Below are positions 8,560-17,470 of a DNA stretch of 54,801 nucleotides, piece by piece; positions within the stretch are counted from its first letter, which is position 1; each line of letters opens with the position of its first letter. The notes under the pieces were generated by a model. The model was not told the origin of the DNA. It did not search any database and was given only the letters and a program-made list of their open reading frames with translations. Position numbers and translations under genes: made by a program. The DNA lies in contig NZ_JAHKQT010000031.1 of the NCBI RefSeq assembly GCF_018861145.1, forward strand, positions 1 through 54,801, read 5' to 3'. This DNA comes from Poseidonibacter lekithochrous. GTDB lineage: Bacteria; Campylobacterota; Campylobacteria; Campylobacterales; Arcobacteraceae.

Positions 8560-8958
8560 ATGCAAATATTAATATTTTCACTAGTAATTTTAGCAATATT
8601 AACATATTTAATCTACAAGATTAAAAAGTCAATTACACAAAAAGATATCATTATTTTCTTTGTAGCAGTAGGTCTAATAATAGCATTTATTGTTTATAAT
8701 AGTAAGGTTCAAGAAGAGAAACTACCAAATGTATTTAAAGAAAACTATTTACAAGAGAAAAATATAGAGATTTTAAAACTATCTTCAACACAGGTAAATT
8801 TTGAAGTTTTAAGTAGTACAAGATCTATTTACGATTTTATTTATATAATCAAAAAAGGCAATCAAGAGTATGTATGTGAAGCTAAAAACGTAGAAGTTTT
8901 ACTAATAGAAGATGAATACGTAATCAAAGAGTATAAAGAAGAGTGTAAATTAAAATAG
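8560..8958 (+). CDS. Hypothetical two-TM protein
   Basis: 132 residues with two hydrophobic segments (about 3-20 and 29-47) and a soluble C-terminal domain of about 80 residues containing two cysteines (EYVCEAKN and YKEECKLK). It follows the 81-residue gene by 2 bases and has a good AAAGGA ribosome site. If the topology is N-in, the tail would be cytoplasmic. The family is not recognised. Its stop codon is at the foot of a strong hairpin shared with nth. Confidence 0.65.
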   Translation: MQILIFSLVILAILTYLIYKIKKSITQKDIIIFFVAVGLIIAFIVYNSKVQEEKLPNVFKENYLQEKNIEILKLSSTQVNFEVLSSTRSIYDFIYIIKKGNQEYVCEAKNVEVLLIEDEYVIKEYKEECKLK

Positions 8959-8988
8959 AGTTTTAAAACCTAAGCAGGTTTAAAACTC
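8958..8988. terminator. Bidirectional terminator hairpin
   Basis: GAGTTTTAAAACCT pairs with AGGTTTAAAACTC (one bulged A) around a 4-base loop, between the convergent small-gene pair and nth. The nth stop lies inside the stem. T-rich sequence follows on the plus strand. Confidence 0.75.
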
Positions 8989-9617
8989 TTCTTTGTTTTA
9001 CAAACATGAGGAAAAAGGCAGTTATCACAATCTGGTTTAACTGCTTTACAAATATATCTACCAAATAAAACCATAGCTTGATGAAAGATATGTAAATCAT
9101 GACCTTTTAGTTTTTTAACTAAATCAGCCTCAGTAATCTCTACTGTCTTCCCATCGCTAAGTCCTAATCTATGAGAAACTCTAAATACATGCGTATCTAC
9201 AGCCATTAAATTTGCACCCTCAAACTCAATCATAAAAACATTTGCTGTTTTATTACCAACCCCTGCTAGTTTCATAAGCTCTTTTTGAATATGTGGAATC
9301 TCTCCATCATAGTTTTCAATGACACTTTGTGCCATTTTTATAATATTTTTTGATTTATTATTAAAAAATGAACAAGATTTTAGTAAATCTTTTACATCAT
9401 CAAGTGAAGCATCAGCCAACTCATAAACACTTGGATACTTTTCAAATAAAGCAGGTGTTATAATATTCACTCTTTTATCTGTACATTGTGCTGATAAAAT
9501 AATAGCTATTAATAACTCATAGTCATTTTTGTAATCAAGCTCAGTAACTGCATCTGCATATTTTTCTATAAAGGCTTCTTTTAATATTTCTATTTCTTTT
9601 TTTGTTGCTTTTTTCAT
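8970..9617 (-). CDS. nth: Endonuclease III
   Basis: 215 residues, the standard length. This is a base-excision-repair DNA glycosylase/AP lyase for oxidised pyrimidines. The helix-hairpin-helix LAGVGNKTA contains the catalytic Lys123, and the GPD aspartate is Asp141 in AVDTHVFRV. A C-terminal [4Fe-4S] loop is complete, with Cys190, 197, 200 and 206 in C-x6-C-x2-C-x5-C. The gene lies 11 bases downstream of uvrB on the same strand, so two DNA-repair genes probably share a transcript. All key residues are present. Confidence 0.95.
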   Translation of the reverse strand: MKKATKKEIEILKEAFIEKYADAVTELDYKNDYELLIAIILSAQCTDKRVNIITPALFEKYPSVYELADASLDDVKDLLKSCSFFNNKSKNIIKMAQSVIENYDGEIPHIQKELMKLAGVGNKTANVFMIEFEGANLMAVDTHVFRVSHRLGLSDGKTVEITEADLVKKLKGHDLHIFHQAMVLFGRYICKAVKPDCDNCLFPHVCKTKKSFKPA

Positions 9618-9628
9618 ATTTTATCTTT

Positions 9629-11602
9629 TTATATCTTCTTAATTTTTTCTATTTCATCTCTTATTCTAATTGCTTCTTCAAAGTTTAAATCATGTGAGGC
9701 TTTTTTCATTTGTTTATTTAATTCTATTAATATTTTCTTTCTTTCAGCTGCTGGCATTTTTTCAATTTTTTCTTTTTTCCAAGCAAGTTCATCATACTCT
9801 TCTAGTTTTAAACTTCCATCTAGTTTTCTTTTTGTTGATTTTGGTGTTATTCCAAATTCTTTATTATGTGCTTCTTGAATCTTTCTTCTTCTATTTGTTT
9901 CATCAATTGCAAACTGCATCGAATCTGTTATTCTTTTTGCAAAAAGGATTACTCTTCCATTTTCATTACGTGCACCCCTACCCATTGTTTGAATAAGCGC
10001 TGTACGTGATCTTAAAAATCCTTCTTTATCTGCATCTAAAATAGCTATTAAAGAAGCTTCAGGGATATCTAAACCTTCTCTAAGCAAGTTAATTCCAATA
10101 AGCACATCAAACTCACCTAGTCTTAGTTGTCGAATTATATGGTTTCTTTGAATTGCATCAATATCACTATGCATATATTTAACTTTGATACCTAAATCAC
10201 TATAATAAGATGCTAACTCTTCTGCCATTTTTTTAGTTAAAACAGTTACTAGTACTCTTTCATCTTTTGCTATTACTCTTTTAATTTCATCATGTAATTT
10301 TTCAACTTGGTATTCTGAATCCATAATATCAATTTTGGGTTCAATTAAACCAGTTGGTCGTATAACTTGCTCTGCTACAACTGAAGATAAATTTACTTCC
10401 AATTCATTTGGTGTTGCACTTACAAAAAGAAAGCTTGGAGCTTTTTTTATAAATTCATCAAATTTTAAAGGTCTATTGTCAAGTGCACTAGGAAGTCTAA
10501 ATCCATAATCAACTAATACTTCTTTTCTAGACCTATCAGCGGCATGCATTCCTCTAAATTGTGGAAGCGATACATGTGATTCATCAACTATTAAAAGAAA
10601 ATCTTTCCCTATTTGTTCAAAATAGTTCATTAAAGAGTATGGAGTTTCGCCTGGTTTCTGACCTGTTAAATGTCGTGCATAATTTTCAATACCTTTACAC
10701 ATTCCAGTACCTTCAATCATTTCTAAATCAAACTCTACTCTTTGTTTTAGTCTTTGATACTCAACTAACTTATCATTTTCTTTTAAATTTTTAAGTCTCT
10801 CATCCAACTCTTCTTCTATTTGTTTTACTGCAACTGAAAGTTTATCATTTGACACAACAAAAGGATTAACTGAATAAATAATCACTTCTTTTAACTCTTG
10901 AGTTTTATTATTTGTTAAATACTCATGTTTTGTAATAGATTCAACTTCATCTGCAAAAAATTCAATTCTAATAAACTCATCTTCATAATAAGCAGGATAT
11001 ATATCAATTACATCACCATTTACTCTAAAATCAGATCTATCAAAGAACTTATCATTTCTTTTATATCCCATTTCTACAAGTTTTAATAAAAGTTCTCTTT
11101 GAGAATATTCAAAACCTACTTCAAGTCTTTGAACCATTGCTTGGTACTCTTCAGGATTTCCTAAACCGTAGTTTGCAGATACAGATGCAATTACAATAAC
11201 GTCATCAAAAGAAAGTAATGATGCTGTAGTACTAAGTCTTAATCTTTCAAGTTCTTCATTTATAGATGAATCTTTTTCAATAAATAAATCAGACCTAGGA
11301 ATATAAGCTTCTGGTTGATAATAATCATAGTAAGAGATAAAGTATTCAACATGGTTATTTGGGAAAAACTGTTTGAATTCACTATATAATTGAGCTGCTA
11401 AAGTTTTATTATGAGTCATTATTAGCGTTGGTTTTTGAGTCTTTTCAATTACCTTTGCCATAGTATAAGTCTTACCTGAACCAGTAACACCTAAAAGAGT
11501 ATTATATTGATTTCCCGCATTAATTGAATCACTTAAGGCTTTTATGGCATTAGGTTGATCACCTGCTGGACTATAGTCACTTATAACTTCAAACTTTGCG
11601 AT
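9629..11602 (-). CDS. uvrB: UvrB, excinuclease subunit B, with apparent ATC start
   Basis: 657 residues if it starts at ATC 11602, the normal UvrB length. The N-terminus reads [16 protein letters not shown] followed by the Walker A loop GVTGSGKT, both conserved in UvrB. The beta-hairpin region, DESHVSLPQ, the SATPNE motif, [20 protein letters not shown], the helicase motif QTMGRGARN and the C-terminal UVR domain ([19 protein letters not shown]) follow. The first ATG in frame (11461) lies after Walker A and would give an inactive protein. Between the upstream in-frame TAA (11623-11621) and 11461 there is no ATG, GTG or TTG. ATC 11602 has AAGGAT seven bases upstream. Function: damage verification in nucleotide excision repair. 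Confidence 0.93.
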   Translation of the reverse strand: MAKFEVISDYSPAGDQPNAIKALSDSINAGNQYNTLLGVTGSGKTYTMAKVIEKTQKPTLIMTHNKTLAAQLYSEFKQFFPNNHVEYFISYYDYYQPEAYIPRSDLFIEKDSSINEELERLRLSTTASLLSFDDVIVIASVSANYGLGNPEEYQAMVQRLEVGFEYSQRELLLKLVEMGYKRNDKFFDRSDFRVNGDVIDIYPAYYEDEFIRIEFFADEVESITKHEYLTNNKTQELKEVIIYSVNPFVVSNDKLSVAVKQIEEELDERLKNLKENDKLVEYQRLKQRVEFDLEMIEGTGMCKGIENYARHLTGQKPGETPYSLMNYFEQIGKDFLLIVDESHVSLPQFRGMHAADRSRKEVLVDYGFRLPSALDNRPLKFDEFIKKAPSFLFVSATPNELEVNLSSVVAEQVIRPTGLIEPKIDIMDSEYQVEKLHDEIKRVIAKDERVLVTVLTKKMAEELASYYSDLGIKVKYMHSDIDAIQRNHIIRQLRLGEFDVLIGINLLREGLDIPEASLIAILDADKEGFLRSRTALIQTMGRGARNENGRVILFAKRITDSMQFAIDETNRRRKIQEAHNKEFGITPKSTKRKLDGSLKLEEYDELAWKKEKIEKMPAAERKKILIELNKQMKKASHDLNFEEAIRIRDEIEKIKKI

Positions 11603-11614
11603 TTTATTATCCTT
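11600..11614 (-). promoter_or_regulatory. Ribosome site and ATC start codon of uvrB
   Basis: Minus-strand AAGGAT (11614-11609), then AATAAA and ATC (11602-11600). The spacing is right for initiation, and the residue after ATC begins the conserved UvrB N-terminus. The start is an inference; a substitution of ATG in this strain or a base error would look the same. Confidence 0.6.
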
Positions 11615-11687
11615 GTGATTTTAATATTTTTGTTATTGTATCTAAGATTTTATTATGAGTTGGTTTAGGTCTAAAAATAGTTCTTTT

Positions 11688-13502
11688 TTATAAAACTATA
11701 ACTAATTCTGCTCCAGAATATTCTTCATCTTCATATTTATAGATTGCATTTTTAGCTTCAATCTCTCCATTCATTCCATCAACAATTAAATTATATGCCA
11801 TATGAAGTCCTAGGCCTGTTCCTTGAGATTTATATTTTGTAGTGAAATATGGTTCAAAAATGTGAGGTATAATATTATTTGGTATTCCATATGCATTATC
11901 TTTAACTTTAATAATTATTCTTTCTTTTTCTTTATATGTTGAAATAAAAATGAGTTTATTTTCAATATTTTTCTCTTTTAGTGCATCTTTTGCATTATTG
12001 AATATATTAATAAGGCATTGAACTAACTCATTTTCATAACCATTTATTTCAATATCTTCTTGTAAATCAAGTATTATATTTATATGGTTATCTTTAATAG
12101 TAGAATTTACTAAGTGTAAGAAACTTTCAATAGTTCTTTTTAACTTAAATACTTTTCTAGATCTATCACCTTTGATGAAATTTTTAAAATCATCTATAGT
12201 TCTTGATAAATATTGGGCATTATCATTTATAATTGTACAGGTTTCAATAAGTTTATTTTCATCTAATATGTCATATTTTTTCTGAAGTATTATTCCAGTT
12301 GCTGCAGTAGTAATTACAGATAGTGGCTGTCTCCATTGATGTGCAATATTTCCAATCATTTCACCCATTGCCACCATCTTTGATTGATTACCTAATATTT
12401 TATCTTTTTGTTTATTCTCTACTATTTGATGTTTTAAAGATTCTTCATTTTTAATAATTGATTCTTGCATAAAATTAAAGTTTTTTATCAACATTGTAAA
12501 TATATTATAATCACTCCTAACATTTTCATCCATTTTAAAAGTATGATCTATAGCAAATTTATTAATATGTGAAGTTAACTGCTCGAGAGGACTAACTATA
12601 CTACTTGCAATTTTTTTAGCACTCATTATTGAAATAAATGCTATAAGTAAAATAATTAATAAAAGAACAAAAGAGATATTAAATATATATTTATTAACTT
12701 CATCATTGTTCTCTTTGACAATTATCATCCAAGATAGATTATTGAATTTTTTATATGAAATATAATTATTCTTATCACTATCTTCATTATAATATTTGAT
12801 AAGTGTATTCTCTTTATTTTTAGATATTTTTTCTTTATATAAACTTGTTGTAAAAAATGAATTTCTATTTGTTACATTAAATTCATTTGAAGTGTCTAAA
12901 ATATATGAACCATTTTTATCTATAATTGAGATGTCAATATCACTAATTCTTGATGAATTTAGATTTGAAACTAACTTGTTTATAAACTCTAAATTTAATT
13001 CTATTATATAAATTTGATTATGAAATTCAAAAACATAAGATATTAAAGGAGTTTCAACTAGATTAGAAAAATAGACATTACTTAAAAAGTCTTTCTTTAA
13101 ATTCATATATTCTCTAAACATTGGCTTGTTTGAGTAATCAAATCCAGGGAAAACTCTTATATCTTTCTTTGAAGAAACTTCTATAATTTTTCCAAATTCA
13201 TCTAAAATCATAATAGTATCAGTTGATTTTTTATATTTTAAAATTTCTAATAATAATTCTTTTCTTTTATCATCATTCACACCCTTTAGTAATTTAGGAA
13301 TATCTTTAATATCTTGATTGAATATATTAATATTATATTGTATGTTTTTTACTATATTAGTATGTTGTGATAAAATCAAATCATATTTTTCTTTAATTAT
13401 TAAAAAAATAAAAATAAGACTTAACAATACTATAGGAACAATAGAAAACAATAAGAATTTCCTATAAAGATCTTTTTTAAATATTTTGCCTTGAGTTTTC
13501 AT
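11688..13502 (-). CDS. dCache sensor histidine kinase without adjacent regulator
   Basis: 604 residues. TM1 is about 16-36, then a periplasmic double-Cache sensor (37-270, with FDYSNKPMFREY and ISIIDKNGSYILDT), TM2 about 273-296, a HAMP-like linker, and the HisKA box MGEMIGNIAHQWRQP with phospho-acceptor His388. The HATPase domain shows NIFNNAKDAL, DNAYGIPN and GTGLGLHMA. No response regulator is adjacent. Instead the gene follows a periplasmic binding lipoprotein gene after 4 bases, suggesting the binding protein presents a ligand to the Cache domain. Signal and output are unknown. Confidence 0.88.
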   Translation of the reverse strand: MKTQGKIFKKDLYRKFLLFSIVPIVLLSLIFIFLIIKEKYDLILSQHTNIVKNIQYNINIFNQDIKDIPKLLKGVNDDKRKELLLEILKYKKSTDTIMILDEFGKIIEVSSKKDIRVFPGFDYSNKPMFREYMNLKKDFLSNVYFSNLVETPLISYVFEFHNQIYIIELNLEFINKLVSNLNSSRISDIDISIIDKNGSYILDTSNEFNVTNRNSFFTTSLYKEKISKNKENTLIKYYNEDSDKNNYISYKKFNNLSWMIIVKENNDEVNKYIFNISFVLLLIILLIAFISIMSAKKIASSIVSPLEQLTSHINKFAIDHTFKMDENVRSDYNIFTMLIKNFNFMQESIIKNEESLKHQIVENKQKDKILGNQSKMVAMGEMIGNIAHQWRQPLSVITTAATGIILQKKYDILDENKLIETCTIINDNAQYLSRTIDDFKNFIKGDRSRKVFKLKRTIESFLHLVNSTIKDNHINIILDLQEDIEINGYENELVQCLINIFNNAKDALKEKNIENKLIFISTYKEKERIIIKVKDNAYGIPNNIIPHIFEPYFTTKYKSQGTGLGLHMAYNLIVDGMNGEIEAKNAIYKYEDEEYSGAELVIVL

Positions 13503-13506
13503 CGAC

Positions 13507-14592
13507 TTACTTTATTTTCTTAAACTTACTATCTATTACTTCAAAAATATAATATGGTGTTTTAATATCTCCAAATTTATTAAATGATATTTTATCCCCA
13601 GATATATTGAAAGTCTCTTTTTCAATAATATATTTTTTAATATCATTAACATTTTTATTGCCATGTTGTAATGCTTCAATTAGAACTTTAGCAGTTTGAT
13701 ATCCTTGCATATTTGATCTATTTGCTTCATATCTATATACTTTAGAAAAATATTTCTCAAATTTACGATATTCCTCATCTTCATAATTAATATAATCTGA
13801 TGAAATAAAATAAATACCTTCTGACCATTTACCAGAATTTTCAATAAACTCTTTATTCATTGCCCATCCCGATGAGATTATAGGGGTATGATTGTTATTG
13901 ATTCTTAAATATTGGATTAAACTTGCTGAATCTCTACTATTTTGAACTTGTACTATAAAATCAGCAGGTTTAATTTTTTCTAGAATTTCTTCATAAGGTA
14001 AACTTGCATCAATTATTTCTTCAAATTTCATATTTTTATTATCATTGAAAATATGCATGTAGTCATATAGATATGATTTATTTTTTTTATCACCAATTAA
14101 AAAAATCTTTTTTGCATTATTCTTCTGTAATAACTTGATTAAATTAATAAAATGTTTCGAAGAGTTTGCTGTTTGAAGTCTAAAAAAATTATCATCAATA
14201 TTAGAAAATTTACTACTACTAGCAGATGGAGAGATTTGAAAGATGTCATTATATTTTGAAGTAATATCAAGTGTAACTTCAGTCATAGAACTTGTAGCAT
14301 TTCCAATAATATATTTAACATCAGACTCAATAAGTTCTTTTACTGCTTTTTCGTTAACTTCTTTATCTTGCTTATCATCTTTAAAGATTAATTCAACTTT
14401 CTTATTATTTATCTGATAATTAATTTTATCAAAAGCTAAAACAATCCCATTTTTTTCATATAAGCCTAAATCAGAATATTTACCTGTAAGTCCTAATATA
14501 ACACCTATTTTTATACTATCATCTTTATTTTTATCAATACATGCGTTAAATGATATAAATATAAAAATTATTAATAAAATATTTCTAATCAT
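13507..14592 (-). CDS. Periplasmic branched-chain-type binding lipoprotein
   Basis: 361 residues, type I periplasmic binding fold (Peripla_BP_6 / LivJ-like): KIGVILGLTGKYSDLG at the N-lobe, QISPSASSS, then LIGDKKNKSYLYD. A hydrophobic signal ending FISFNAC suggests a lipoprotein with Cys18, although the lipobox is not canonical. An upstream ATG at 14643 is in frame, but ATG 14592 has AAGGAAAATT directly before it and starts the signal peptide. No ABC permease or ATPase genes are nearby. The gene leads into a dCache histidine kinase, so I infer a ligand-presenting role in signalling rather than uptake. Confidence 0.8.
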   Translation of the reverse strand: MIRNILLIIFIFISFNACIDKNKDDSIKIGVILGLTGKYSDLGLYEKNGIVLAFDKINYQINNKKVELIFKDDKQDKEVNEKAVKELIESDVKYIIGNATSSMTEVTLDITSKYNDIFQISPSASSSKFSNIDDNFFRLQTANSSKHFINLIKLLQKNNAKKIFLIGDKKNKSYLYDYMHIFNDNKNMKFEEIIDASLPYEEILEKIKPADFIVQVQNSRDSASLIQYLRINNNHTPIISSGWAMNKEFIENSGKWSEGIYFISSDYINYEDEEYRKFEKYFSKVYRYEANRSNMQGYQTAKVLIEALQHGNKNVNDIKKYIIEKETFNISGDKISFNKFGDIKTPYYIFEVIDSKFKKIK

Positions 14593-14666
14593 AATTTTCC
14601 TTAACTGAATAGTTATAATCTGATTTAATAATACAAACATCATATCATCTTTTCATTAATAATAAA

Positions 14667-14684
14667 ATAAAATAATTATTTTAT
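14667..14684. repeat. 18-bp perfect AT palindrome
   Basis: ATAAAATAATTATTTTAT lies between the 179-residue unknown gene and the binding-lipoprotein gene, about 75 bases before the latter's ATG. It could be an operator or part of a weak terminator. It is pure AT in an AT-rich genome, so chance is possible. Confidence 0.35.
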
Positions 14685-14696
14685 GAAATTATATTT

Positions 14697-15236
14697 CTAA
14701 TATTTAGACATGTAATAAAAAAGTATGGATACTTCCCTGCTTGACCAAATAATATCTTGAGACAATTCATCTCTACTTTTATTAAGATTAATATGATTAT
14801 TATATTTATCAATAATTTTTTGAGTAGATTGAACTATTAAATTTTTATTACTATTTAGAATTAAATCATGAAATAAAGAATCGTCATTTGACACAAATAA
14901 AAATTTATTTTGTTTAAACATAGCCATCAATAGTGAAACTTGCCATGTATGCCATTCAATCTTATCAAGTTTCGAAGGAGATTTACTTGCATAATCTAAT
15001 GCTTTAAAAGACTCAAATACTTGTTTTGCAGCTTTTGTTAGTGAATAGTCATCCATTTGAGATATTTTTTTTGGTAACATTATATTTTCAACGACTAAGT
15101 TTTTTGGAGCACTAATATTAGTATTAGAACTTTTATTAGAACTTTTATTTTGACTACTTATATTAATTAAAATCAAAAGTAATAAAATAGCTATAACTAT
15201 TATTACAGTTATAATTCCAATTAAAAATGCACTCAT
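14697..15236 (-). CDS. Hypothetical single-TM protein
   Basis: 179 residues with an N-terminal membrane anchor (about 4-27), a Ser/Asn-rich linker (28-45) and a soluble C-terminal domain of about 130 residues. This domain has a Trp-containing central helix region (IEWHTWQVSLLMAMF) and the terminal SREVSILFYYMSKY. The family is not recognised. Its start overlaps the stop of the metallophosphoesterase gene by 4 bases, so it is the last gene of a greA-argC-phosphoesterase transcript. Confidence 0.65.
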   Translation of the reverse strand: MSAFLIGIITVIIVIAILLLLILINISSQNKSSNKSSNTNISAPKNLVVENIMLPKKISQMDDYSLTKAAKQVFESFKALDYASKSPSKLDKIEWHTWQVSLLMAMFKQNKFLFVSNDDSLFHDLILNSNKNLIVQSTQKIIDKYNNHINLNKSRDELSQDIIWSSREVSILFYYMSKY

Positions 15237-15931
15237 ATTTTTTCTCCTACAAACTCATAGTTATTTAATCTTATATATTTTTTATCACAACAAAGAGAAG
15301 GAATATTTATATATTTTTTGCTCTCAAATTCAAAAGTAGAACCTTGATGATAGTGACCTTCTATAATTATATCAGTTTTATAATTATTTATTCTTTTAGC
15401 TACTAATTTTTCATAAGTTTGCATTTTATGACAAATGTTTTTTTCTAAAAGTGATGAATCTATTTTTTTTGAAATAAAATTGCCAAAATCAATCATATTC
15501 AAAAATTTTAATAAGATTGAATTTCTAATAATTGAACAATATAAATCATATTGCCAATTTATAAAATTATCTCCATGAGATAACGCAATTGTTTTATCTT
15601 TATATTTACCAAGTAAAGGCTGTTTTTCTCTTTTATAAACTTTTATATTGGGAAATAGTTTTTGCAAGTTATAATCATGGTTTCCCTCTAAGTAAACTAT
15701 TTCTATGCTTAAGGATAATTTATTTAAAAGATCAATCAAGATTTTATTTTGTTTTATAAAGTATTTACTTTCACCTGATAGAAAGTCAAAATTATCACCC
15801 ATAAGAATGAGTTGATGTGTATCAATCTTTTTAGAGTCTAATTCCTCTAAAAAGACTAAAAATTCTCTATTTTTTGAATTAAAATGAGAATCCGCTACAA
15901 AAATTGCGTTATCTTCTAGATTAAGGAACAT
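15233..15931 (-). CDS. LpxH-like metallophosphoesterase
   Basis: 232 residues, calcineurin-like fold with all five metal motifs: DSH (Asp14, His16), GDNFD (Asp46), GNHD (Asn84, His85), SHGD (His119) and GHYH (His193, His195). The length and the LEGNHDYN and SHGDNF contexts resemble UDP-2,3-diacylglucosamine diphosphatase (LpxH) and its relatives, which hydrolyse a lipid A precursor. Other small phosphoesterases share this pattern, so the substrate is unproven. It overlaps argC by 11 bases and the following gene by 4. Confidence 0.75.
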   Translation of the reverse strand: MFLNLEDNAIFVADSHFNSKNREFLVFLEELDSKKIDTHQLILMGDNFDFLSGESKYFIKQNKILIDLLNKLSLSIEIVYLEGNHDYNLQKLFPNIKVYKREKQPLLGKYKDKTIALSHGDNFINWQYDLYCSIIRNSILLKFLNMIDFGNFISKKIDSSLLEKNICHKMQTYEKLVAKRINNYKTDIIIEGHYHQGSTFEFESKKYINIPSLCCDKKYIRLNNYEFVGEKI

Positions 15932-16925
15932 AGGCTATTTTTGGAATTCCTTCATTATCTTCAAAGCCACACATAATATTTGCATTTACTACAGCTTGTG
16001 ATGAAGCTCCTCTTAATAGATTGTCAATTGAAGAATTTATAAATAATGCTTTCTTATTTCTAGCTACAAAAACATCACAAAAGTTTGTTCCAGCTGTTGA
16101 TTTAATATCAACTGCACTTTTTCTAACTCTTACAAATTCACTATTTTTATATCTTTCTTCTAAAATTTCTTCAACATTTACTTCTTCTTTTAATGTTGCA
16201 TAAACTGAAATCAACATACCTCTTGTAACAGGAATTAATTGAGGAACAAAATTAATTTGAAACTCTTTATTTTTTACTAATTTAATTTTTTCTTCAATTT
16301 CAGGCATATGTCTATGTTTAAAAGGATTATAAGCCATCATATTTTCATTTAAATTAGCAAAATGAGCTAATTCTGTTAATTTTTTACCAGCTCCACTTAT
16401 TCCAGATTTTGCATCAATAAAAATTTGACTTCCTTCTTCAATATAATCTATAAAAGGTAATAATCCTAATAATGAAGCTGTTGGATAACATCCAGGGTTT
16501 GCAACTAAATTAGTATTTTTTATTTCATTTCTATAATACTCAGGTAATCCATAAACAGAATTAGGAATATTTTCTTTATCTTCATGAGCACAATAATGTT
16601 CTTCATAAGTATCAAGCTCAAGTCTATAATCAGCTGATAAATCTACAACTTTTACATCTAAGGATAATAACTCTTTTGCAAAAGACATAGATGCTTTATG
16701 AGGAAGTGCTAAAAAAGCTAAATCAGCCTTGGCAGCAACATCACTAGCACTTGCTTTTTCTACTTTAATATCTAATACACCTTTTAAACAAGGATGTAAA
16801 TCTTCTACATTAATATCACCTGTTGTATTTGCAATATAAGTAATATTAAATTTTGGGTGATTTAATAATATTTTAATTAATTCTAAACCAGTATAACCAC
16901 TAGCCCCTATAATTGCTACATTCAT
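15921..16925 (-). CDS. argC: N-acetyl-gamma-glutamyl-phosphate reductase
   Basis: 334 residues. NADPH-dependent reduction of N-acetylglutamyl phosphate, the third step of arginine synthesis. The Rossmann motif IIGASGYTGLEL is at 5-16. The catalytic cysteine is in VANPGCYPTA, and the substrate-binding FKHRHMPEIEE follows. The start overlaps the greA stop (TAATG), so translation is coupled. argH lies about 2 kb away in its own unit. Identification is secure. Confidence 0.96.
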   Translation of the reverse strand: MNVAIIGASGYTGLELIKILLNHPKFNITYIANTTGDINVEDLHPCLKGVLDIKVEKASASDVAAKADLAFLALPHKASMSFAKELLSLDVKVVDLSADYRLELDTYEEHYCAHEDKENIPNSVYGLPEYYRNEIKNTNLVANPGCYPTASLLGLLPFIDYIEEGSQIFIDAKSGISGAGKKLTELAHFANLNENMMAYNPFKHRHMPEIEEKIKLVKNKEFQINFVPQLIPVTRGMLISVYATLKEEVNVEEILEERYKNSEFVRVRKSAVDIKSTAGTNFCDVFVARNKKALFINSSIDNLLRGASSQAVVNANIMCGFEDNEGIPKIAYVP

Positions 16926-17410
16926 TATATTTTCAACTCCTCGTATCCAACACTTAGAACTTCAAAAGTTTTAACTCCACCAGGAAGCATTGCTTTGATT
17001 TCATCACCCTCTTCTTTTCCTAAAAGCTGTTTTGCTAAAGGTGAATTAAAAGATATTAATCCATTATCCGCATTTGATTCAACACCACCTACAATTGCAT
17101 ATTTAAATTCTTCATCTGTATTTACATCAACAAGTTCAACTGTTGAACCAAAACTTACTTTAGTATGTGGAAGAGTTTTAGGATCTATAATTACAGCTTT
17201 AGAAATCACGGCACCAATTTCTGCCATTTGGATATCTATTAATGCTAATTTCTCTTTTGCTGAATGATACTCTGCATTCTCTTTTAAATCACCTAGTTGT
17301 CTAGCTTCTTCTAATGCAATTACAGTTTCAGGTCTCTCTTTCTTTTTTAGAAACTCCAATTCACCTGTAATTTTTTCGTATCCGATATTTGTCATGGGTT
17401 CTTTATCCAT
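16925..17410 (-). CDS. greA: Transcription elongation factor GreA
   Basis: 161 residues. An N-terminal coiled coil with LGDLKENAEYHSAKEK carries the acidic tip residues that stimulate RNA polymerase transcript cleavage, and a C-terminal FKBP-like domain contains NSPLAKQLLGKEEGDE. In-frame TTG 17422 and ATG 17416 lie upstream, but ATG 17410 sits 6 bases after GGAG and yields MDKEPM, the N-terminus I recall for Campylobacter GreA. It is the first gene of the greA-argC-phosphoesterase operon and is divergent from tcdA. Confidence 0.95.
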   Translation of the reverse strand: MDKEPMTNIGYEKITGELEFLKKKERPETVIALEEARQLGDLKENAEYHSAKEKLALIDIQMAEIGAVISKAVIIDPKTLPHTKVSFGSTVELVDVNTDEEFKYAIVGGVESNADNGLISFNSPLAKQLLGKEEGDEIKAMLPGGVKTFEVLSVGYEELKI

Positions 17411-17433
17411 CAACATCTCCAATCATTAATTTA

Positions 17434-17442
17434 TGATATAAT
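17434..17442 (+). promoter_or_regulatory. Extended -10 promoter of tcdA
   Basis: TGATATAAT, an extended -10 box, lies 29 bases before ATG 17471. The same AT-rich stretch could serve a greA promoter on the other strand. Confidence 0.6.
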
Positions 17443-17470
17443 AGCGAAAATTTTTAAAAGAGTAGTTTAG

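Noticed and set aside
9670-9996. 108-codon open frame on the plus strand
   Set aside because: Antisense to the uvrB 3' half, a Phe/Leu-rich shadow of Lys/Glu-rich coding.
9629-11461. uvrB starting at ATG 11461
   Set aside because: This start removes the Walker A loop and the conserved N-terminus, which are encoded in frame just upstream.
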